DNA of 64,000 nucleotides, taken from NCBI GenBank assembly GCA_963772595.1, contig CAVYXZ010000012.1, forward strand, positions 1 to 64,000, written 5' to 3'. Source of the stretch: CAVYXZ01 sp963772595. Lineage in GTDB: Bacteria; Chloroflexota; Anaerolineae; Aggregatilineales; Phototrophicaceae. This document shows, in pieces, positions 45,398 through 54,212 of the stretch; within the stretch, counting starts at the first letter, position 1, and each line of letters starts with the position of its first letter. The notes beneath the pieces are model-generated. The model saw nothing but the letters and a program-made list of their open reading frames with translations, had not been told where the DNA came from and searched no databases. A program made the position numbers and the translations under genes.

Positions 45398-45955
45398 ATG
45401 ACCGGATTAGGCGTTCAGGTCGCCGTCATCCAGACGGATGCGATTCTCTCGATTCAGCGCCAGGACTTCGAGGTGTGGGGTTTGCCCGGCGGCGAGATCG
45501 ACCCCGGTGAGACTCCGGCCCAGGCGGCTGTGCGCGAGGTGGCGGAGGAAACCGGCCTGACAGTGCGTCTGACCCGGCTGGTCGGCCTGTATTCCATGCC
45601 GCAGTGGACGGTGATGAACACGACGACGGCGGTCTTTGCGGCTGAAGTGCTGGGCGGGAGCCTGCACGCAGATGCTGCCGAGACGATTGACGTGGGCTTC
45701 TTCGCAGCCGACGCCCTGCCGGACCGCCTGATGAGCTGGCACCGGCAGCGCATTGCCGACGCGCTGAACGGGATCGGCGGCAGCGCGGTCTGGACTCAGG
45801 ATGTCCCCTGGCCGGAAGGCGTGCAGTCCCGGCGCGATCTCTACACCCGCCGCCAGGAATCCGGCCTCTCCGCCTATGACTTCTTCCGCAGCATCGTGCA
45901 GGATGGCCCAGAGTCGGCGGACGTGGAAGGGCAGGCTGAGTCTGATGGTCTGTGA
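45398..45955 (+). CDS. Nudix hydrolase
   Basis: A 185-residue Nudix-fold pyrophosphatase. The Nudix box GGEIDPGETPAQAAVREVAEETGL is complete (GX5EX7REUXEEXGU). Substrate is not evident. The 60-residue C-terminal extension with WTQDVPWPEGVQSRRDLY is unusual but continuous. It starts 48 bases after the membrane protein gene and converges with the gene at 45965. Confidence 0.9.
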   Translation: MTGLGVQVAVIQTDAILSIQRQDFEVWGLPGGEIDPGETPAQAAVREVAEETGLTVRLTRLVGLYSMPQWTVMNTTTAVFAAEVLGGSLHADAAETIDVGFFAADALPDRLMSWHRQRIADALNGIGGSAVWTQDVPWPEGVQSRRDLYTRRQESGLSAYDFFRSIVQDGPESADVEGQAESDGL

Positions 45956-45964
45956 CTTTATGTT

Positions 45965-46396
45965 TCAATCGGCCACGTTTTCTGCGGCTTCCTTTAGCTG
46001 ATGTCCGAGAAACCATGTGCGATATGAAAATACAGCAATGTAGACCACGATAATCAAAATGCTCAGAATGCTTCCGGTGTCGCCCTGACGGAACAGAAGC
46101 CGTACCCAGAAGACAAGTTGAACAGCCAGGATTACAGCACTGACTGCTCTTAAAAACACCACGTAATCCAGCGGATCTTGCTCTAGTGCATCGGTGGCAG
46201 TGTCTATTCGGCCTGTAGGCAAAAAACCAATGACGCGATCCGTCGGGAAACGCAAATCAGACAAAAATTCATGGATACGATGTGATGAAGGCCGATACAT
46301 CCTAACATAGTACCTTAGCGAACATGCGCCGATTACCATAAACACAATACTTGAAGTCAGGCAGACCAGGAAAGTCTGTGCTACCAGCCGCAACAT
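45965..46396 (-). CDS. Membrane protein of unknown function
   Basis: A 143-residue protein with three membrane segments (FLVCLTSSIVFMVIGACSL, VVFLRAVSAVILAVQLVFWV, ILSILIIVVYIAVFSYR) and a cytosolic insert RPSSHRIHEFLSDLRFP. Its DNA is lower in GC than that of its neighbours, which may indicate acquisition. It lies 27 bases after the TolB-like gene on the same strand. No family recognised. Confidence 0.55.
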   Translation of the reverse strand: MLRLVAQTFLVCLTSSIVFMVIGACSLRYYVRMYRPSSHRIHEFLSDLRFPTDRVIGFLPTGRIDTATDALEQDPLDYVVFLRAVSAVILAVQLVFWVRLLFRQGDTGSILSILIIVVYIAVFSYRTWFLGHQLKEAAENVAD

Positions 46397-46423
46397 TTCT
46401 GACTCCTTGATGTAATGTTACGC

Positions 46424-47600
46424 TCAATCCGTCGGGTAGCAGCCGAGTTCGCCGGGGAAATCGGCAGGCCCCCAGACCGGCGGGGTGTTGCCGGGCAGCG
46501 ATTTCATCCAGCAGGTTCCAGGCTTGATTGCTGGTATCGACCAGGGCCAGGGCATAGGCGCTGCGGAAGGCCAGCCAGCGGCCATCCGGGCTGAAGCGCG
46601 GGTAATCGGCGAAGTTGAGTTCCGGGTTGAGCAGATAGGGCGTGGCGTCGGTATCGGCCAGGCCGACCAGCGGGATGCGCCACAGGCGGTTATCCTGCGT
46701 CGATTGAAAATCACGCACGGCGCTGAGCATGGCGCTGCTGTCTGGCAGCCAGGTCGTGTCGAGGATCAGGCTCCACTGGCTGCTCAACTGAGTGGGGATG
46801 GCTTCGGGGCGGTTGGCGATCATCCAGAACTGGTCGTTCGAGGGGCTGGGCGAATAGGTGAAACCGATCAACTGGTTATCCGGCGACCAGCGCGGCCCGC
46901 GCACACTGCCGGTCGGGAAATTGGTCAGGCGGAATTTGTACTCGCCATCGCTGCTGGTGACCCACAGATCAGCCTCGTGCAGGGTCGGCAGATCGGGGCT
47001 GCCTTCAGGAGTCGGCGCGGCGGTGGACTGCGGATCGGCCCCGGCGACGCGGTCGTCATAAGCGATGTAGGCCAGCCAGCGGCCATCCGGCGACCAGCGC
47101 GCTTCGTGCTCATCACCGCTGACGCTGTAGAAAGCGGGTGCGCCGCCCTGCGGATCGACCCAGGCGATGTGATATTCACGGTTGAGCGTGCCACCCGGAC
47201 CGCCCTCGTCCGTAATCAGGGTGAAGGCGATGCGCGAGCCATCTGGCGACCAAGCGGGGTCCCAGACGCCCCATTGATCGGGCGGCAGCTCGTCGTACTG
47301 GACCAGTTCGCGCAGGTCGCTGCCATCCAGGCGGGCGCTGTAGAGCCGCCCCAGCGCATCCCCTTCGCTGAGGGTCAGCAGGACGCGGCAGCCATCGGCG
47401 GAGAATCCCCAGACGCGGTGCCATAGTCCTGCGCCGAAGCTGAGGTCGCGGCGCTGCATATTGTTCAGGTCGTAGATGAGGATGCGGTCCTGCTGGGCCG
47501 TATCGACCGCCAGCAGCGGCCCGGTCAGGGGACTCTGGGCCGAGACGGTCAGGCTAAGCGTCAGCAGTGTCAAAACTAGTAAAATCCGCATGGGTCTCAT
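46424..47600 (-). CDS. Secreted TolB/WD40-like beta-propeller protein (one frameshift)
   Basis: About 391 residues with a signal peptide (RILLVLTLLTLSLTVSAQ) and TolB-type repeats: AWSPDGSRIAFTLIT, RWSPDGRWLAYIAYD, RWSPDNQLIGFTYS, RFSPDGRWLAFRS. A frameshift near 46495 diverts the end; in the other frame it closes with GNTPPVWGPADFPGELGCYPTD and a stop at 46424. Probably an extracytoplasmic binding or scaffold protein; no specific role seen. Confidence 0.8.
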
Positions 47601-47676
47601 TCTAGCACAATGGTGATCTGAAGCAGAGCGAGTATCATGAAAGATGAGATCGCCGCTTCATCAAGGAGATGTGTTT

Positions 47677-48255
47677 GTGGAGAGTACGCCCTTACAGGAT
47701 TTACCGCGCGGTATGAGCATCGACCAGAACCCCTCGCGTCTGGAGGTGCGCTGGCGCTGGCGGAATGCCATGTCGATCTGGATTGTGATCCTGGCCGCCT
47801 TTGTGATGGCCCTGCCCTTCGGCGCGATTCTGCAAACGATCACCACGCCGGAAGATCCCATTCCGCTGGTGTTCATCATCATTTACGCGATTCTGGGCTT
47901 GCTTGCCCTCTACGCCGCCCTCACGCAGATCATGAACCAGGTGGTCCTGAGCGCTGACCGGGCCGAGATCCTCATCCAGCACAAGCCGATCCCCTGGCGC
48001 ACGCGGCGAATGGATGCTAACGACATCGCCCAACTGTTCGTCCGGCGCATTTCGTCAAGCACGACCACCCAGTATGGCAGCGCCAGACACACCATGTACC
48101 AGCTTGTCGCCATGACGCCCGAAGGCAAGAACAAGACGCTGATGAGCAACCTGCACAACGCGCAGCAGGCGCGCGCCCTGGAAACGCGGATTGAGTCCTA
48201 CCTCGGCATTGAAGATGAACGTGTGGAGGGTGAGTACCTCCTCCAGGAAAGTTAA
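47677..48255 (+). CDS. Two-segment membrane protein, paralogue 1
   Basis: A 192-residue protein. Two membrane segments (IWIVILAAFVMALPFGAIL, LVFIIIYAILGLLALYAAL) precede a cytosolic beta-rich domain (LSADRAEILIQHKPIPW...IAQLFVRR). GTG 47677 is chosen because AAGGAG lies eight bases upstream. The next gene has the same layout plus a zinc ribbon: both contain ILIQHxPIP and a following QL(F/Y)xR stretch. Function unknown. Confidence 0.65.
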   Translation: MESTPLQDLPRGMSIDQNPSRLEVRWRWRNAMSIWIVILAAFVMALPFGAILQTITTPEDPIPLVFIIIYAILGLLALYAALTQIMNQVVLSADRAEILIQHKPIPWRTRRMDANDIAQLFVRRISSSTTTQYGSARHTMYQLVAMTPEGKNKTLMSNLHNAQQARALETRIESYLGIEDERVEGEYLLQES

Positions 48256-48265
48256 GGGTAGCGCT

Positions 48266-48976
48266 ATGCTCGAAATCAAATGTCCGCAGTGCGGTGCGTC
48301 CGCCCCCGTTGAGGATGTGGACCCCGACACCGGTATGGTGACCTGCCGCTTCTGTGAGGCGGTGTTCAGAGCGGATATTCCGCGCGAGGAACTCCAGCGC
48401 AAGCCGCTGCCGATGGGGATGCCGGATCATATCAGCGTTGAGGACGATGGGATGCGGCTGCGTATCGAACGGCGCTGGTTCAGTTTATCAGCGCTGGGGA
48501 TCCTGGTTTTCGCCGTCTTCTGGAACGGGATTATCTGGGCTGTGTTCGTGCCCAACTTTGGCCGGATCCGCTTCGGCTCGAACGGCAGCTTCGGTTCTTT
48601 GTTCATGCTGCCCTTTATCCTGATCGGCCTGGGGATGGCGGTTCACGGCCTGGCCTCATTGGTGAATCGCACGACGATCACTGTCGATGACGGCGAAATC
48701 CTCATCCAGCACAGGCCGATTCCCTACCCCGGCCAGCGGCTCGCGGCAGAGGATATTCAGCAGTTGTATACCCGGCAGCGTGTCTCGACCAGCAGCAGCA
48801 GCAGCGGAAGCCGCAGCAGCACCATTACTTACGAACTGCGCGCGATCATGCAGGAGGGCCGCGAGAAGAAGCTGCTCGGCGGCCTGCCAAGAGCCGAGCA
48901 GGCGCAGTATATCGAACAGGAAGTCGAGCGCTTCCTGCGTATCAAAAATCGCCCGGTGCGGGGGGAATATCGCTAA
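48266..48976 (+). CDS. Zinc-ribbon two-segment membrane protein, paralogue 2
   Basis: A 236-residue protein starting MLEIKCPQCGASAPV with a second zinc pair CRFCEAVF, then two membrane segments (ALGILVFAVFWNGIIWAVFV, LFMLPFILIGLGMAVHGLASL) and the cytosolic beta domain ITVDDGEILIQHRPIPY. A serine-rich insert (STSSSSSGSRSS) occurs near residue 175. It begins ten bases after paralogue 1, so the two are likely expressed and work together. No function recognised. Confidence 0.65.
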   Translation: MLEIKCPQCGASAPVEDVDPDTGMVTCRFCEAVFRADIPREELQRKPLPMGMPDHISVEDDGMRLRIERRWFSLSALGILVFAVFWNGIIWAVFVPNFGRIRFGSNGSFGSLFMLPFILIGLGMAVHGLASLVNRTTITVDDGEILIQHRPIPYPGQRLAAEDIQQLYTRQRVSTSSSSSGSRSSTITYELRAIMQEGREKKLLGGLPRAEQAQYIEQEVERFLRIKNRPVRGEYR

Positions 48977-49007
48977 AGCAGCGCCGCATGACGCTCAAAT
49001 AGACAGA

Positions 49008-49027
49008 GGCACAGCGGTGCTGTGCCC
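49008..49027. repeat. Family A palindrome
   Basis: GGCACAGC-GGT-GCTGTGCCC between two convergent genes. Confidence 0.65.
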
Positions 49028-49046
49028 CTGCGAGTTAGGTTTTAGC

Positions 49047-49904
49047 CTAGCCCAGCGCGCCGTCGTCCTCCGGGGGAGTGGTCGGCGTTGAGGGCGGAGT
49101 CGTTGTGCTATCCGGGTTGGATGTGAGCGGTCCCTGCGGCCCCACCTGGCTGGCACGGGCGGCTTTGGTCCGTTCTTCCTGGATAAACTGCTCCAACTGC
49201 GGTGGTGTGCGTACCGATTGGCCCCACTGCGCAGTCTCCTCAGACATCACCTGCAAGGTATTCTCGATATAGGCTCTCAGCGCGGCCTTGTAGGTCAGGT
49301 CGTCCATGTCATCCAAGGGCGACTGCGCGTCAGCCACTTCAAGGTTTTCCAGCGCGCCGTGATAAATGCTCACCGTCCGGTCCCATTGATACAGACTCGC
49401 CAGGGTGGTAAAGGCTCCGCCTATCGCCGGAGTCACTACGGCCAGGATCATGAGAATGTTGACTAACGACTGGATCGTCTGGCAGTTGCTCCCTTCTGTC
49501 GTGACCAGCACATTGACCGCTTCCTGCACGGCGGCGTTGTCGATGACACTGTTCTCGCTGCTGACGGTCAGGTCTTGCAGAGCGGCGATGTCATCTTCCG
49601 CGCCGATCACGCCCAGGTCGCGCAGCGAGCTGACCAGGGCCTGACTCTCGTGCAGGGTGGCGCAGGCTCCCTGATTGGCAAAGGAGCCTTCGACCAGGTA
49701 GGCCGAGACCAGCAGCCCGGCCAGCGCCGCCGAAAAGCCGGTCAGAAAGGAAAAGAGCGCAACGATAAAGTTGACCTGTCCGGCGGCTTTACGATAGCGC
49801 GCCGAGGCATGTTCCCAGTAGCCGCGCTGATCTTCCAGAGCGAAGCGCTGGAAAATACTGTAGACCGCCCGCATGTGGTCGCGTTCGGGGTTTGACGGGG
49901 TCAT
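49047..49904 (-). CDS. SLATT-like two-segment membrane protein
   Basis: A 285-residue protein. A helical N terminus (FQRFALEDQRGYWEHASARYRKAAGQ) leads into membrane segment 1 (FIVALFSFLTGFSAALAGLLV), a 70-residue extracytoplasmic part, and segment 2 (LVNILMILAVVTPAIGGAFTTL), then a cytosolic helix and a Pro/Thr-rich tail (TTTPPSTPTTPP). The pattern YxxxAxxxRxxxxxxN before the first segment and a 2TM core is that of SLATT/DUF4231 proteins, proposed pore-forming effectors of nucleotide-signalled defence. Four-base overlap with the gene upstream. Assignment is tentative. Confidence 0.5.
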   Translation of the reverse strand: MTPSNPERDHMRAVYSIFQRFALEDQRGYWEHASARYRKAAGQVNFIVALFSFLTGFSAALAGLLVSAYLVEGSFANQGACATLHESQALVSSLRDLGVIGAEDDIAALQDLTVSSENSVIDNAAVQEAVNVLVTTEGSNCQTIQSLVNILMILAVVTPAIGGAFTTLASLYQWDRTVSIYHGALENLEVADAQSPLDDMDDLTYKAALRAYIENTLQVMSEETAQWGQSVRTPPQLEQFIQEERTKAARASQVGPQGPLTSNPDSTTTPPSTPTTPPEDDGALG

Positions 49905-50602
49905 TGTCCGGCTCCTTCCGGCGCAGGCACAACCGAATCGTCAGGGTGCATCCCGCGATTGATGTCGGCGGACCGTTTGGAGAGCAGCATCCGGCGGCGG
50001 TAGCCCGTCACCTCATCATAAGGCGGCATGTGAGTCAGGAAGCGGAAATACTCGCGGCGCAGCTGCTCGGCGCGGCGGCGGTTCGATAACCAGAGTTCCT
50101 GCGGCGGCTCGCGGCCCCCCAACGCAGCCAGGAAGGCGGTGAAGAGGGCGATGAGCGTCTCGCCAAAGGCGAAGACCGGCATCCATTCCGGCGAGTTGTT
50201 GAGCGCGATCACCTGCAAGGAGCCGATCAGCGTGGCGAGGACGGCCAGGATCAAAAAGTTAATCTGGAGGCGGCGGTAGCGATTCTGATTGTACTTGGCG
50301 TAGTAATCGCGCTCACGGAAGAGCCGCAAGAGTTCGTATTCCATGAAATCCATATCGTCAAAAATCTCTTGTCTGGCTGCTTGCGGGCAATCCTTCAGGG
50401 CTTCTTCCAGATCCGCCTTGTTGAGCAGATGATAATTTGGGTCAGGTTCGGAGGGCTTGAAAGAGCCAAACTGCGGCATCTCCTGCACCCAAACCGGCAG
50501 GCGCTTGCGGAAATCCTTCTTGCCCTGCGTGCTCGGCGCGGGGGTGTCCTGTTTATCCGCCGGTGCTCGACGGCGAAAACGCGACGATGGTTCAGCGCTC
50601 AT
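49901..50602 (-). CDS. DUF4231/SLATT-like two-segment membrane protein
   Basis: A 233-residue protein. Basic N terminus, then a helix (EYELLRLFRERDYYAKYNQNRYRR), two membrane segments (INFLILAVLATLIGSLQVIAL, PVFAFGETLIALFTAFLAAL) and a cytosolic helix NRRRAEQLRREYFRFLTH. The RxRAExLRxExF motif after the second segment is characteristic of DUF4231. Its end overlaps the next SLATT-like gene by four bases. No cyclase, SLOG or protease gene is adjacent. Confidence 0.55.
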   Translation of the reverse strand: MSAEPSSRFRRRAPADKQDTPAPSTQGKKDFRKRLPVWVQEMPQFGSFKPSEPDPNYHLLNKADLEEALKDCPQAARQEIFDDMDFMEYELLRLFRERDYYAKYNQNRYRRLQINFLILAVLATLIGSLQVIALNNSPEWMPVFAFGETLIALFTAFLAALGGREPPQELWLSNRRRAEQLRREYFRFLTHMPPYDEVTGYRRRMLLSKRSADINRGMHPDDSVVPAPEGAGQ

Positions 50603-50671
50603 AAATCATCCTCCTGGTTGCGCGTCCCTGTATGCTAGATCAAATCCCAGGTGGAAGCAAATAATCGTCTA

Positions 50672-50718
50672 TTGACAGGCCAGGGGACTGATGCAAAAAT
50701 GGAATGAACATTCATTCC
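50672..50718 (+). promoter_or_regulatory. TetR promoter and operator 1
   Basis: TTGACA (50672-50677), 17-base spacer, AAAAAT, then the palindrome GGAATGAA-CA-TTCATTCC at 50701-50718 over the expected start point. The regulator gene begins 22 bases further on. An imperfect second copy lies before the SDR gene. Confidence 0.75.
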
Positions 50719-50739
50719 AACGAGGCAATCAGGCCCATC

Positions 50740-51300
50740 ATGAGCGGTAAACGCAGCCAGATTATCACCGCGACCCGCGATCTGATTTTCGAGCAGGGCC
50801 TGCTGGCGGTCTCCATGTCGCAGATCGCCCGGCGCGCGGAAGTCGGCATGGGGACGATCTACAACTACTTCCCCAGCAAGGAAGCGCTGGTCTTTTGTCT
50901 CTACCGTGACATCAAGCAGGCGATGAGTGATTACGTGCTGGACGGTTATGACGCCAGCCAACCGGTCGTGACACGCTTCCTGCACCTGCTCAGCAGCATT
51001 GCCTATTATGGGGTGCAGCATCCGCGCGAATTCCGCCTGGTGGAACAGCTTGCCCAGCTGCCCTTTGTTCAGGAACAGGCCGTGTCTAAGGACTATGCCC
51101 TGGCCGCTGTCCTGGAGCAGGTGTTTATCGAGGCGCAGACTCAGCGCTTGCTGAAAGACCTGCCGCCTGATGTGATCGTGCTGCTAATCTCCGGCGCGTT
51201 GAATGCCCTCGTCGAGGCTCATGCAACCCGGCAGCTCCGGCTGGATGATGCCCTCATCGATCAAATCGTATCCGCCTGCTGGGACGCGATCAAACGCTAG
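50740..51300 (+). CDS. TetR-family transcriptional regulator
   Basis: A 186-residue repressor. DNA-binding domain: RSQIITATRDLIFEQGLLA then MSQIARRAEVGMGTIYNYFPSKEAL. ATG 50740 is used because an upstream ATG at 50704 would fall within the operator and transcription start. The next gene is an SDR with a related palindrome in front of it, so the regulator likely controls both. Confidence 0.88.
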   Translation: MSGKRSQIITATRDLIFEQGLLAVSMSQIARRAEVGMGTIYNYFPSKEALVFCLYRDIKQAMSDYVLDGYDASQPVVTRFLHLLSSIAYYGVQHPREFRLVEQLAQLPFVQEQAVSKDYALAAVLEQVFIEAQTQRLLKDLPPDVIVLLISGALNALVEAHATRQLRLDDALIDQIVSACWDAIKR

Positions 51301-51322
51301 CTATTTTTTCAGGGCTATTGTT

Positions 51323-51340
51323 GGAGCGAACGCTCATTCC
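51323..51340 (+). promoter_or_regulatory. TetR operator 2 (imperfect)
   Basis: GGAGCGAA-CG-CTCATTCC, 18 bases, in register with operator 1 (GGA..GAAC...TCATTCC) but with one half weakened. It lies 21 bases before the SDR start. Confidence 0.55.
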
Positions 51341-51361
51341 AAAGTATGAGAGGTAGACTTG

Positions 51362-52279
51362 ATGACACAACACTGGACTGAACACGAGATTCCCAATCAG
51401 AGTGGACGAGTCGCCATTGTGACTGGGGCCAACAGCGGCATCGGTTGGGATACGGCACGAGCTTTGGCGCAAAGAGGCGCGGCGGTGGTTATGGCCTGCC
51501 GCAGCATGGCAAAAGCGCAACATGCCGCCGGCAAAATCAAGGACCTTGCGCCATCGGGCAGCGTGGCGGTGATGCCCCTGGACCTGGCGGATCTCAACTC
51601 GGTGCGGGCCTTCGCCGCTGCCTTCCGGGCGCAGTATGAGCGTCTGGACCTGCTCATCAACAACGCCGGGGTCATGATGCCGCCATATAGCAAGACCGCT
51701 CAAGGCTTCGAACAGCAGTTCGGCGTCAATCACCTGGGCCATTTCGCGCTGACCGGCCTGCTGCTGGACCTGCTGAACGCGACGCCTGGTGCGCGGATCG
51801 TGACCGTCTCCAGCGGGGCGCATCTCTTCGGCAGCATTCACTTCGAGGATCTGAACTGGGAGCGGGGCTATCGGCCACAGCGGGCCTACGGGCAGAGCAA
51901 GCTGGCGAATCTGCTGTTCACCTATGAACTCCAACGCAAGCTTGAGGCCGCCGGGCTGGGTACGCTGGCGGTCGCGGCGCATCCGGGTTGGACGGCGACC
52001 AATTTGCAGCAGCACGCCGGCTCATTTCAGATGCTGAACCCCATCTTCGCACAATCGACCGCGATGGGCGCGCTGCCAACCCTCTACGCGGCCACTGCAC
52101 CGGCAGTCCAGGGCGGCGAGTATTTTGGACCGAGTGGCTTGATGGAAATGCGCGGCTATCCGAAAAAGGTCGGGTCGAACGCCCGCTCGCGCGACGAAGC
52201 GGTCGCGCGGCGCTTGTGGCAGGTCTCTGAGGATCTGACGCAGGTCCACTTTGAATTTGGCGTGACCGCCGCAGTCTAG
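51362..52279 (+). CDS. SDR oxidoreductase, retinol-dehydrogenase/protochlorophyllide-reductase-like
   Basis: A 305-residue NADP-dependent SDR. TGANSGIGWDTAR cofactor site, LLINNAGVMMPP, QFGVNHLGHFALT, and the catalytic SSGAH...YGQSKLANLLF (YxxxK). This is the branch often annotated as retinol dehydrogenase or WW-domain oxidoreductase-like; the true substrate is unknown. GAGAGG lies before ATG 51362. Probably repressed by the TetR encoded upstream. Confidence 0.9.
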   Translation: MTQHWTEHEIPNQSGRVAIVTGANSGIGWDTARALAQRGAAVVMACRSMAKAQHAAGKIKDLAPSGSVAVMPLDLADLNSVRAFAAAFRAQYERLDLLINNAGVMMPPYSKTAQGFEQQFGVNHLGHFALTGLLLDLLNATPGARIVTVSSGAHLFGSIHFEDLNWERGYRPQRAYGQSKLANLLFTYELQRKLEAAGLGTLAVAAHPGWTATNLQQHAGSFQMLNPIFAQSTAMGALPTLYAATAPAVQGGEYFGPSGLMEMRGYPKKVGSNARSRDEAVARRLWQVSEDLTQVHFEFGVTAAV

Positions 52280-52304
52280 GTGTGTCTGCAAAGTCCTGAA
52301 ATAC

Positions 52305-52348
52305 ACCCCCATCCCCCGGCCCTTCCCCCGAATTCGAGGAGGGGTAGG
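52305..52348. repeat. GAATTC-centred palindromic repeat, family B copy 5
   Basis: CCCGGCCCTTCCCCC-GAATTC-GAGGAGGGGTAGG between convergent SDR and aminotransferase genes. Confidence 0.7.
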
Positions 52349-52402
52349 CAAGGCAGAGCGTGGACTGCGCCGCGTTTCTATTAGTTTGCAGACATGCCCC
52401 AG

Positions 52403-53566
52403 CTAACGCAGCAGCGGCTCCATGCGGTCCAGCGCCTCGCTGAGCAGGGCGGGTTCGACGGCAAAGCACAGGCGCATATAGCCCTCGCCTTCCGGGCCGA
52501 AAGCCAGGCCGGGGGCCAGGCCGACGTTGGCCTCGTCCAGCACGCGCTGCCCGAAAGCCACGCTGTCCGGCTCGCCTGCGACGCTGAAGAAAGCGTAGAA
52601 AGCTGCTGCTGGCCGGGGCAGTGTGACGCGCGGCAGGGTGGCGAAGCGGTCCAGCAGCAAATCCAGGGCCGCCTTGTAACGCGCCACCAATTCCTTGATG
52701 AAGCCTTCACCCTCCTGCAAAGCGGTCACGCCCGCCAGTTGGACCGGTGCGAAGGAGCAGGAATTGGTGTACTCGGTCAGCATCTCCAGCGTGGGCTGAA
52801 AGCGAGCCGGGGCAGCGATCCAGCCCAGCCGCCAGCCGGTCATGGCCCAGGTTTTGGAGAAGCTGTTGACGATCAGTACGCGGTCTTCGTCAGGGTCGAT
52901 CTTATCGGCAAAGGTGGGTGCATAGGGCCGGTCGTAGACGATGCGGTTGTAGACCTCGTCGGCGATCAGCCAGATGCCGCGCTGGCGGCAAAAGTCCAAC
53001 ACGGCCTGCTGGTCGGCATCGCTCATGACCCAGCCGGTCGGGTTGGCGGGCGAGTTGATGACCATCGCGCGCGTTTTGTCGTCGCAGGCGTCGAAGAGCT
53101 GGTCCAGGTCCAGCGTAAAGCGCTCGTCTTCCAGGCGCAGCGGCACGCGGTTGACCTTCGCCCCCAGAAGCTGCTGCACAGCGGGCAGGTTGGGCCAGAC
53201 GGGGGCAGGCACCACCACCGTATCACCCGGTGCGACCACACACTGCCCTGCCAGGGCGACCCCCAGCATCCCAGAAGCGCTGACGGTCATGTTCGCAATG
53301 CGGTACTGTGTGCTGTATAAGCCGTTCATATAGTCGGCCAGGGCCTGACGCAGCACGGGCATCCCGGCGTTGGGGGTATAGAAGGTCTGGCCCCGATCCA
53401 GGGCCGCGCTGGCGCTCTCACGGATAAAGGTTGGCGTTGACTGGTCGGATTCGCCGAACCACAGCGGAATCACTCCCGGACGTCCCGCCGCCGCGTCGGC
53501 CAGATGGCGGATGAGGCTGGGCTGCAAGGCTTGCAGGTTGGGGCGCGTGGGTTAAATCAGGTTCAT
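52403..53566 (-). CDS. Class I/II PLP-dependent aminotransferase
   Basis: About 388 residues. PLP site: NSFSKTWAMTGWRLGW with the Schiff-base lysine in SFSKTWAMTGWR; NSPANPTGWVM, and ADEVYNRIVY with the cofactor aspartate. MQPSLIRHLADAAAGR at the start is standard, but the natural start MNLI... at ATG 53566 is separated by an in-frame TAA four codons in, so a base error or a TTG start at 53527 must be assumed. Likely an aspartate/aromatic-type aminotransferase. Confidence 0.88.
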
Positions 53567-53662
53567 AATGGCTCCAGGATAAGGTCAAGCCAGTGACAGG
53601 ATAAGCATTGCCCAAGTATAGCGCGCGGCGGGGTGCCAGTCTATAATGCAAAGAGGGAGGGT

Positions 53663-54193
53663 ATGCCGATGAAAAGCAAGCAGGTTCTGCGTCAGCGGCA
53701 GTGGACAGAAGCGGAACTGCACGCTTCTAAACTGCTTTACTATGCCCCCCGCAAGCAGGTCGTGATGGTGCGCGTGGTCGAAACGACGATGGGCGTCAAG
53801 AAGACGCTGGAAATCCTCACGGCCAGCAAAGGCGACCTCATGATTTATGATCCCGGTGACGGCCAGGCGAAGGCGGCGCTCGACGACTATGAACACTGGC
53901 CGGTGCGCTCCGACCTGTTCCGCAAAACCTATAAGCCCTGGGTCAACCACCGCGAGTGGAAACCCAACCCCGCTGAATTGCAATTGATGACCGAGTTCGG
54001 CTGCCTGCCGTATTACAAAGCGACCGGCGTCTGGGCGATCCGCCTGGAAGAACCGCGTTTGATCCAGTCGCTGGAAAGCCCGAAGCCGGTCGAGGTCCCG
54101 CCGGGCCGCTGGCTGGTGATTGGCACTGAAGGCGAACCCTACCACGTCAACGACCGCGTCTTCCGCCAGCGTTACATCGTGCCAAATCCTTGA
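53663..54193 (+). CDS. Conserved-looking protein of unknown function
   Basis: A 176-residue cytosolic protein with no signal or membrane part. It contains KSKQVLRQRQWTEAELHASK, YEHWPVRSDLFRKTYKPW and GRWLVIGTEGEPYHVNDRVF. The last two resemble PGDY or AF-like phosphate/redox adaptors only loosely, so no family is claimed. GGAGGG precedes the ATG. It is convergent with the giant GT-C gene. Confidence 0.55.
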   Translation: MPMKSKQVLRQRQWTEAELHASKLLYYAPRKQVVMVRVVETTMGVKKTLEILTASKGDLMIYDPGDGQAKAALDDYEHWPVRSDLFRKTYKPWVNHREWKPNPAELQLMTEFGCLPYYKATGVWAIRLEEPRLIQSLESPKPVEVPPGRWLVIGTEGEPYHVNDRVFRQRYIVPNP

Positions 54194-54212
54194 ATGTATT
54201 GATTGGATGGCC

